A stretch of 64,000 bases of DNA from Acidobacteriota bacterium (GTDB lineage: Bacteria; Acidobacteriota; Thermoanaerobaculia; Gp7-AA8). Both the position numbers and the translations under genes were made by a program. Below, piece by piece: positions 59,101-64,000 of this stretch (position 1 is its first letter; the number at the start of each line of letters is the position of its first letter). The stretch covers positions 173,747 through 237,746 of the forward strand of contig QHVT01000010.1 of the NCBI GenBank assembly GCA_003223645.1. Direction: 5' to 3'. The notes below the pieces were generated by a model. It did no database searches and was not told the origin of the DNA. It saw nothing but the letters and a program-made list of their open reading frames with translations.

Positions 59101-59606
59101 GCGTTTCGCAGGGCACGATCGATTACCTCGGCTTCGTCGGCGACACCGCCGCCGATGCGCAGTTCGGACCGAGCAAGCGCTTCGCCGGACTCCAGCCGGG
59201 CGATCACGTGTTCGAGATTCGTCCCGCCGGCAACGGCGCGGTCTACGTCGACCGCCTCTGCCTCGAGAGCTCGACGTCGAACGGAGGACAGCAGTCCGAG
59301 TTCCAAACGTCGACATCAACGCGCAGCAACGCGTTGCTGCCGGGCGTCGAGTTGGTGCTGCCTGTGACGCTCAACACGAAAGCGAAAGCGCTCTCGGTGA
59401 TCCTGGAAGCGACCGGCGGCACCGGCAAGATCATTCTCGTCAATCCTCTCGGCACACAAATCGCGACGGCGACGACCAACGCGAAAGGCTTCGCATCGAT
59501 CGCCAAGCAGATCGGCGGTCCGGGCGTGTATCTCGTCAAGACCGTCAACCTCAGCGCCGTACCGATCAAGGTATGGACCTCCGCAACCCAAACGATTACA
59601 CGGTGA
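56112..59606 (+). CDS. large secreted sialidase-like BNR propeller protein with FN3
   Basis: 1164 residues; AGGAGGAAG before ATG 56,112. Signal peptide (SVFVLFALFALTLTLHAQ), an N-terminal beta domain, BNR/Asp-box blades at ~230-620 (YTDDDGETWLPS, LSLDGGRTYGP, VSENNGMSWDIRK, VSDDHAHTWYNI, STYDGGNTWHTV), a fibronectin III domain (~640-725; PTLTVTRNGSLSRLTWSQANN, TTYSVYRK) and C-terminal beta-sandwich regions (~735-1164). It may bind or cleave glycans outside the cell, but the sialidase Arg triad is not evident to me. Confidence 0.85.
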   Translation: MSPRVPFRSVFVLFALFALTLTLHAQTIYYLNGDPADQANKVTSTPGTPTFSTTAPAGAVPVTQLTTPFANADVVANPLAAFWSGAYSGNVTGVLDLKWYWSTPNPAALAIGTDLEVTVFADPDYTADDLAQAGKIIGRAIVPLSGISATPTLIENLIPVNGIVHNTLLIQVVPEFVDTGEGIFVQYGSPATPSSFTIHEAPPRIQFPAATQASGYPPRYKTFNPTPDQLAAGIGNDAGEPSIGSNWFTGKVWFVALLQSLRVTFDDACATTPLATFENKSSPITSTESFDPILYTDHFTGRTITSQLLFGTTTSASAYTDDDGETWLPSQGAGIASGIDHQTLGGGPFHAPRPAAAQWPTATYYCAQDLVLAGCALSLDGGRTYGPAVPTYTSECGGLHGHIKVGPDGTAYLPNKGCGGQQAVVVSENNGMSWDIRKVPNSLGANSDPSVAIAKDDRVYFAFIDNDNFPVVAVSDDHAHTWYNIKDVGKLANINNAVFAAAVAGDKNRAAVAYLGTTTPGDLQAREFPGVWHLYISSTYDGGNTWHTVNATPNDPVQRGPIWLKGGGEVSRNLLDFMDATIDREGRVLVGFADGCLGDCVGAPDSARGNTYEDVTAIVRQTGGRRMFSEFDPADLSAPGAPTLTVTRNGSLSRLTWSQANNGGYGATTYSVYRKQQSDTDEKLLANVGNATSWTDATADENKSYIYRVSASNGAGSSCATNAVTAAPRGNSCTTGVKVLSDPNGDQNGAPANAALDIQSVSIAEPYYSNGAQKVSFILKVNSLAALPPNAQWRVIWNFPTTVGGSYYADMRTSETGAVSFEYGEILVTGLVITSVGQPSKLGDADPESNYNADGTIRIVLSTDKIGDAVPGDLIGGLIARTYLATGSQVTTFRAAIDAAGGSQTYRLVGNGYCAPPVVTCYEDDDASIGYSIGWQGVDNSNASAGHFHMGGVGDPQVVGQDVMEMSIHVPAGQYGAITYHYATSRKGGTAEIFIDGVSQGTIDYLGFVGDTAADAQFGPSKRFAGLQPGDHVFEIRPAGNGAVYVDRLCLESSTSNGGQQSEFQTSTSTRSNALLPGVELVLPVTLNTKAKALSVILEATGGTGKIILVNPLGTQIATATTNAKGFASIAKQIGGPGVYLVKTVNLSAVPIKVWTSATQTITR

Positions 59607-59613
59607 CGCGATC

Positions 59614-60138
59614 ATGAAATGGCAGGTTTCATCGATTCTCACTCTCACATTCACCGTCTTCGCCGCCGCCACCGCGGCGGCGAAGACTCCGACCGCCTGC
59701 GAGCTTCTCAGCGCGAATGACGTGAAGGGCGTGCAGGGAAAAGCGTTCGAAGAAACGAAGCTGACGACGAGCAGTCAGGAAAACATGACGATGTCGCAGT
59801 GCTTCTATCGCTTGCCGTCGTTCGCCGATTCGATCAGCCTCACCGTGCTTCGTCCCGCATCGCCTTCGATGGACGCGGAAGAGCTGTGGGAAACGCTCGT
59901 CGATCAGGAAGGCAAAGAAGACGAAGGAGAAGCAGAGAAGCGCGCGGAGAATCACGCGCGCAAGATCTCCGGAATCGGCGAAGAAGCGTTCTGGTCCGGC
60001 AATCAGATGGCCGGCGCGCTCTACGTGCTGAAAGGCAAAGCCGTGCTGCGCATCAGCGTCGGCGGCGCCGGAACGGAGAAAACGAAAATCGAAAAGTCGC
60101 GGCAGCTCGCCGCGATCGCGCTGCAGGGGATGAAGTAA
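59614..60138 (+). CDS. secreted protein, unknown (DUF3558-like layout)
   Basis: 174 residues. Signal peptide (ILTLTFTVFAAATAAA), then TACELLSANDVKGVQGKAFEET, a second Cys in MSQCFYRLPSFADSI, and GIGEEAFWSGNQMAGALYVLKGKAVLRISV. The pattern of an ACELL start and GIGEEAFW is seen in small exported proteins of the DUF3558 type. It follows the BNR gene by 7 nt, probably in one transcript. Confidence 0.78.
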   Translation: MKWQVSSILTLTFTVFAAATAAAKTPTACELLSANDVKGVQGKAFEETKLTTSSQENMTMSQCFYRLPSFADSISLTVLRPASPSMDAEELWETLVDQEGKEDEGEAEKRAENHARKISGIGEEAFWSGNQMAGALYVLKGKAVLRISVGGAGTEKTKIEKSRQLAAIALQGMK

Positions 60139-60144
60139 ACGTTC

Positions 60145-60218
60145 CTGTGGAGCGGCGCCCGCTTCGGGCGCCGGCATCTCGCGACAAACCGGCGGCCGAA
60201 GCGGCCGCCGCTCCACAG
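60145..60218. repeat. palindromic element (GTGGAGCGGC family)
   Basis: CTGTGGAGCGGCGCCCGCTTCGG ... GGCGGCCGCCGCTCCACAG. The left inner hairpin is GGGCGCC type and the right GGCCGCC type, a mosaic of the two word variants found at 8,285. Confidence 0.94.
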
Positions 60219-60227
60219 GCCGGATTC

Positions 60228-61358
60228 CTACAACACTCCGAGCGGTCTCGTTTCATAGCGCGGAAACACGCTCGCCAGCGACGGCACGGCGAGGTGCTTC
60301 GTGAGCACTTCGCCGAAGACGTCGCGGAAGTCGGTCGTCATCACTAGATCGCGCCCTTCGTACAAATCCTTCAGCCCCGGCCAGCGGCCGTGCACTTTCC
60401 CGCCGCGCACATTGCCGCCGAGAAGCAGCATCGCCGTGGCGTGGCCATGATCGGTGCCGCGGTTGCCGTTCTCGCGAACCGTGCGGCCGAACTCCGACAT
60501 CGTGACGAGCACGACGTCGCTCATCCGTGAGCTGAGGTCTTTTGCGAACGCGGCGATCGCCTCGGAGAAATTGCGCAAGTTGTTCGCGAGCTGTCCCTGC
60601 GCGCCGCCCTCGCCCGCGTGCGTGTCCCATCCGCTGACGTCCGCGAACGCGACTTCGAGTCCGACGTCGGACTTGATCAGCTGCGCGATCTGCTTGAGCG
60701 ACGTCGCCAGCGGAGTGCGCGGATATTCGACGTCGTTCGTTCCGCGCAACGCGCGCAGCGTCTTCACCGCCTCGAACGCCTCGGGGTACGTCGACGCGAA
60801 CAGATTCGCCGACTGCGAATTCGCGAATGCGTTGATGTCGCTCGTCACGATCGTCTGCGATCCCGCGACGATGCGCGGCGGCGCGGATGCGAGCGCGACC
60901 GCGCGCACGGCCGCGTCGCTCTTCTTCGTCGCCATCGCGCGCGCGAGGAAGCCGGTCTCCGTCGACTTCACGCCGGGCGTTCCCGACTCCATGAAATCCT
61001 GCGCGTCGAAATGCGAGCGCGTGTTGTCGGGACTGCCGGCCGCGTGGACGATCGCCAGCGAGCGATCTTTCCAGAACGGCATCAGCGACTGCAGCGACGG
61101 ATGCGCGCCGAAGAAGCCGTCGAGATCGAGGACGTCGCTCCTCGGAATCGCGATCGACGGGCGCGCCGAGTAGTACGCGCTCTCGCCGTACGGCACGATC
61201 ATGTTGAGACCGTCGACGGCGCCGCGCTGAAAGATTGCGACGAGCGTTTTCTTCCCGCGCGTCGTCGCGGCCGCCGCCATCTTCGCGAAGATCTTCGGCG
61301 TCAGCGCGGAGCCGGCGAGCGCGATGCCGGATGCTTTGAGAAAGAGTCTTCGGTTCAT
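60228..61358 (-). CDS. DUF1501 Tat-exported protein
   Basis: 376 residues. Twin-arginine signal (MNRRLFLKASGIALAGSAL). The DUF1501 core of the alkaline-phosphatase-like group: LVAIFQRGAVDGLNMIVPYG, SHFDAQDFMESGTPG, VSGWDTHAGEGG, VLVTMSEFGRTVRENGNRGTDHGHATAMLLLGG. Always found with DUF1800 proteins; the biochemical job is not established. Confidence 0.92.
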   Translation of the reverse strand: MNRRLFLKASGIALAGSALTPKIFAKMAAAATTRGKKTLVAIFQRGAVDGLNMIVPYGESAYYSARPSIAIPRSDVLDLDGFFGAHPSLQSLMPFWKDRSLAIVHAAGSPDNTRSHFDAQDFMESGTPGVKSTETGFLARAMATKKSDAAVRAVALASAPPRIVAGSQTIVTSDINAFANSQSANLFASTYPEAFEAVKTLRALRGTNDVEYPRTPLATSLKQIAQLIKSDVGLEVAFADVSGWDTHAGEGGAQGQLANNLRNFSEAIAAFAKDLSSRMSDVVLVTMSEFGRTVRENGNRGTDHGHATAMLLLGGNVRGGKVHGRWPGLKDLYEGRDLVMTTDFRDVFGEVLTKHLAVPSLASVFPRYETRPLGVL

Positions 61359-61364
61359 AGGTCC

Positions 61365-61459
61365 TCGGTTACGCGGTCACGCGGTTGCGCGGTTGCGCGG
61401 TTGCGCGGTTGCGGTCAGGGAAGACCGCGCGACCGCGTAACCGAGCGACTGCGCAACCG
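61365..61459. repeat. palindromic octamer-repeat element (GCGGTTGC family), fourth copy
   Basis: CTCGGTTACGCGGTCACGCGG, then four GCGGTTGC words, then GACCGCGCGACCGCGTAACCGAGCGACTGCGCAACCG. It lies between the DUF1800 and DUF1501 genes of one operon. Confidence 0.95.
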
Positions 61460-61465
61460 AATGAA

Positions 61466-62839
61466 TCACTGTTTTTGAAACTCCGGTGCGCCGAGGGTTT
61501 TCGCGAGCGCGTCGGAATTGCTCGCGCTCACGCGCACGCCCGGCATCTTGTTGGCGGCGAGCGCGGTGACGAAGTTGAGCCGCGCGACCAGCGCGCCGTC
61601 GCTCGACCACGCGTCCGACTTGTCGGAGTAGCCGGTCGGCGGCTGCGCGAAATACAGCGGCTCGCCGATCTTGCGCAGCTCGCGCGCGATCGGCAGCGGA
61701 TTTTCGATCGTCGCGCCGGCCGCGCGGATCGCGGAGATCGTGTACTCGAACGGCGACTTCATCTTCGCGAGATACGTCTTCTCGTCCCAGAACTCGCGGC
61801 TGTCGATCACCGCCTTCACCGTCTCGCGCAGATCGCCGTTCGTCGCGAGGAAGCGCTTCGCGACGCGGTCGACGAGGGCGGCCGGCGGCGTGTCGGAAAC
61901 GAGGCGCTGGCAGAGCTTCGTCGCGATGAACTTCGCCGTCGACGGATGATGCGCGAGGATGCGGATCATCGCCTCCCCTTCCTCGATGCCGCCGCCGGAG
62001 CGGAAGCGATGGCCGAGGACGACTTTCGTGCCGCTGTCGTGCAGGCGGCGGCGATAGACGAAGTGCCCTTCACGATCGATCGACCATCCCGTGAAGACGC
62101 GCGCGAGCTCGGTCACGTCGTTCTGCGTGTAGCCGCCGTCGACGCCGAGCGTGTGCAGCTCCATGATCTCGCGCGCGTAGTTCTCGTTGATCGCATCGCG
62201 GCGGCTGCGCGCGTTGTCGAGATAGAACAGCATCGCCGGCGACTTCGCCGTCGCCATCAGCAGGTCTTCGAAGTGTCCCCACACGCGCGGGCGGATCGTG
62301 TCGCGCTCATACGTCGCCACGAAGAAACGGTCGAGCCCCTTCTGCGCGAACACGTTGAAGTGATTCATCCAGAAATCGACCATCACTTCGTTCAGCTGCC
62401 GCTCCGACTCGGCCGCGCGCACGATGCGTTGCGCGGAGAGCTCGCCGAGGAGACGCTGCGGACGCTGACCCGCGGGGATCAGCTTGCGCATCTCCTTCGC
62501 TTCTTCCGCGACGTCGCCTTTCGCCTTGTCCTTGCGCTGCCGGCGCGCCTCGTAGAACGGCTTCACGAACGTCTGCGCGATCTCGTCGCTCGACATCGAC
62601 AGCGTTTCGTATTGCGCGAGCTTCGCGTTTACGGCTGCGTCCGCGATGCGCTCCGGATGAAGCTGCTCGTCGATCCAGCGATCGACGCCGACGCGCATCA
62701 CGCGCTCGACGTCGCCGGGGCGCGCGCCGAATGCGAGTCGCCGAAGCGCGTGCTCGGCACGCGCACGCTCGAGCTCGTTCGAATGTTGTGGTGCTGCCGC
62801 GATCAAAAGGACGGCAGTGATCAGGATCACGCGTTTCAT
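61466..62839 (-). CDS. DUF1800 secreted protein
   Basis: 457 residues with a signal peptide (VILITAVLLIAAAP). DUF1800 marks: EHALRRLAFGARPGDVERV, WMNHFNVFAQKGLDR, NENYAREIMELHTLGVDGGYTQNDV, ARVFTGWSID, HPSTAKFIATKLCQRLVSD, SREFWDEKTYLAKMKSPFEY. First gene of the pair with DUF1501, same strand. Confidence 0.93.
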   Translation of the reverse strand: MKRVILITAVLLIAAAPQHSNELERARAEHALRRLAFGARPGDVERVMRVGVDRWIDEQLHPERIADAAVNAKLAQYETLSMSSDEIAQTFVKPFYEARRQRKDKAKGDVAEEAKEMRKLIPAGQRPQRLLGELSAQRIVRAAESERQLNEVMVDFWMNHFNVFAQKGLDRFFVATYERDTIRPRVWGHFEDLLMATAKSPAMLFYLDNARSRRDAINENYAREIMELHTLGVDGGYTQNDVTELARVFTGWSIDREGHFVYRRRLHDSGTKVVLGHRFRSGGGIEEGEAMIRILAHHPSTAKFIATKLCQRLVSDTPPAALVDRVAKRFLATNGDLRETVKAVIDSREFWDEKTYLAKMKSPFEYTISAIRAAGATIENPLPIARELRKIGEPLYFAQPPTGYSDKSDAWSSDGALVARLNFVTALAANKMPGVRVSASNSDALAKTLGAPEFQKQ

Positions 62840-62884
62840 GCCCGTTGGACGGACATGAAACGCGAGTCGTTTACGAACCGCCGC

Positions 62885-63490
62885 TTACAACGGAGGCGCG
62901 TAGCCCTGCATCGAGACCCAGCCGCTGTCGAGATGCACCCAGATCGTCCTCAGCACCGGCGCCTGGCTCGAGACCAGCCCGAAGAAATAAGTGCTCTCGC
63001 CTCCGCCGACGTAGCTGCCGGAATAGACACCGCTGCTCGCGTAGAAATACGTGTAACCGCTGGAGAGAAACGCGCTCGTGACGGTTTTCGTGCACGGAGA
63101 GCAACCGCCGCTGGTGATGTTGAACACGTGATCGGTGGCGACGCTGTCGGAATTGAAGTCGTACTGGATCGGCGTGCCCCAGTTGTAGATCGCGAGGTAG
63201 TCCGCGTACGGCGTGTAGGTCAGCCCGGCGACCTGAGTCATGTTGATCCGGTACTCGTAGACCCAGTTGCCGTCCTGCGACTGAAAAATGCGCGACTGCA
63301 GCCGGCCGTTGCCGCTGCCGCCGCTGACGGCGAACTCGGCCACATAGTCGGTGACGGTGACGCTGCAGGTGGGGCTGAAGATGCACTGCACCGTCCAGGA
63401 GGTGTTGACGACGTTGTAGGCAAACGCCGGTGCCGCCATGGCCAGGGCGGCGATCGAGAACAGAGCGATACGGAGAGAGATACGCAACAT
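62885..63490 (-). CDS. secreted beta-rich protein, unknown
   Basis: 201 residues from ATG 63,490, with AAGGAAGGAAAAGA upstream. Signal peptide (IALFSIAALAMAAPAFA), then an aromatic- and Ser/Thr-rich domain with paired cysteines (QCIFSPTCSV, SGGCSPCTK) and WVYEYRINMTQVAGLTYTPY. Possibly a PEP-CTERM-like or surface protein without the sorting tail. No family recognised. Confidence 0.75.
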   Translation of the reverse strand: MLRISLRIALFSIAALAMAAPAFAYNVVNTSWTVQCIFSPTCSVTVTDYVAEFAVSGGSGNGRLQSRIFQSQDGNWVYEYRINMTQVAGLTYTPYADYLAIYNWGTPIQYDFNSDSVATDHVFNITSGGCSPCTKTVTSAFLSSGYTYFYASSGVYSGSYVGGGESTYFFGLVSSQAPVLRTIWVHLDSGWVSMQGYAPPL

Positions 63491-64000
63491 TCTTTTCCTT
63501 CCTTCCACTAGTTTTCTGACTGCCTGCGGAAGTAAAGAAGGTGGGTCGGAAGGACGGCACGCGCCGTGACCGGCGTTACATTTTTGTCGGCACGCGCGGC
63601 ACGCGTACTCCTTCGCCTGCCACTCCCTTTGGACTGCGGCGGCATCGCCGCCGCTTTGTAACACGGTACGCGGAAAAGCGAATCGAAGACCGCATCCCAT
63701 ACCGAAGCACACCATCGATGACGCGATCGCAGGTGACGTCGGCACATCATCGTTCGCGGCGGACCGGTGATGACTGATGCCGCGCCGAAGCCGATCCGCT
63801 TTACGGCCGGCGGGCCGGCGCGGGGCCGTGTCGGCTCTGGCTCGAGTTCTATGAAAGCGATTGTCAAGGACGGTTCTCTTCCTCACTGATTGCTTTTCGG
63901 TCTTTTCCTTTGCAATCAGCTCCTTCCGACCCGAAGAGGACGATCGCGGATGCTTCTGGGTGGGCGGTACAGTCTTCCGTCGCAGACTCATGCTCGGTGT
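63491..64000. other. no gene seen; one hairpin
   Basis: No frame with family features. The TTTGGACTGCGGCGGC ... GCCGCCGCTTTG hairpin at 63,630-63,662 matches the element at 36,592. Confidence 0.6.
63630..63662. repeat. hairpin of the TGGACTGCGGCGGC family
   Basis: CTTTGGACTGCGGCGGCATCGCCGCCGCTTTG; it matches one arm of the 36,592 element. Confidence 0.85.

Noticed and set aside
57027..59306. 759-codon minus-strand frame opposite the BNR/FN3 protein
   Set aside because: Same shadow effect; no start signal or family features.

Overview
The window is high-GC bacterial chromosome. The gene mix suggests an Acidobacteriota-like or related soil/aquatic lineage: a TPR-fused sulfatase-like lipoprotein, a VPS10-type beta-propeller, a paired DUF1800/DUF1501 locus, a D-aminoacylase-like lipoprotein, many secreted BNR/propeller proteins and several c-di-GMP and kinase regulators. 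I cannot name the genus. Two features stand out: a foreign-looking ~14.5 kb island, and a dense set of small palindromic repeats scattered through the native DNA.

Native left arm (1-41,000). In order: a partial M4 metalloprotease; sulfatase-like TPR lipoprotein; glycerol kinase; a fatty-acid desaturase broken by an in-frame TAG; PaaI-type thioesterase; MntA-like nucleotidyltransferase; a GH63/MGH1-like glucosidase; alpha/beta hydrolase; KAS III-like synthase; a three-repeat secreted protein of unknown family; DUF4105 and PilZ proteins; a cytochrome b plus molybdopterin oxidoreductase pair; VOC and SnoaL-like proteins; and a signalling block (SpoIIE-type phosphatase, propeller-GGDEF sensor, hybrid kinase, Ser/Thr kinase-receiver fusion). 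Next come PBP1A, PgeF/YfiH, a D-aminoacylase-like lipoprotein, ArfB, HicBA, DUF4388, DUF2085, DUF4013, a TonB-like protein, VanZ, a GAF/HD protein, a LolA-like protein and a VPS10 propeller.

Island (~41,001-~55,590). A major-facilitator gene is split: its first 45 codons lie at 40,867-41,001 and its C-terminal third at ~55,590-55,981. DNA between them has lower GC, freer codon use and none of the dispersed palindromes. On the plus strand it holds a large AAA+ ATPase, an aspartate kinase, a possible 58-residue peptide, a complete class II lysyl-tRNA synthetase paralogue with a C-terminal extension, and a frameshifted small membrane protein. On the minus strand, in transcription order, it holds a lysine/saccharopine-dehydrogenase-like enzyme, a cupin, an adenylation-methyltransferase fusion, a hotdog-LysRS-like fusion and a GNAT acetyltransferase. 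Overlaps (ATGA, 22 nt) tie the first four into an operon. I read this as an undescribed lysine- or aspartate-derived small-molecule pathway. The intact LysRS may be a resistance copy, and the hotdog-LysRS fusion may be a repurposed activating enzyme. That is inference from family membership and layout.

Native right arm (55,982-64,000). A large secreted BNR/FN3 protein, a small secreted protein, a DUF1800-DUF1501 pair and a secreted beta-rich protein.

Palindromic repeats. About 28 short elements (45-110 bp) of at least ten word families share one plan: a tandem short word, a spacer, then the inverted complement. Most are intergenic. Seven lie in frame inside coding sequences (two in glpK), and others supply the stop codon of the neighbouring gene.
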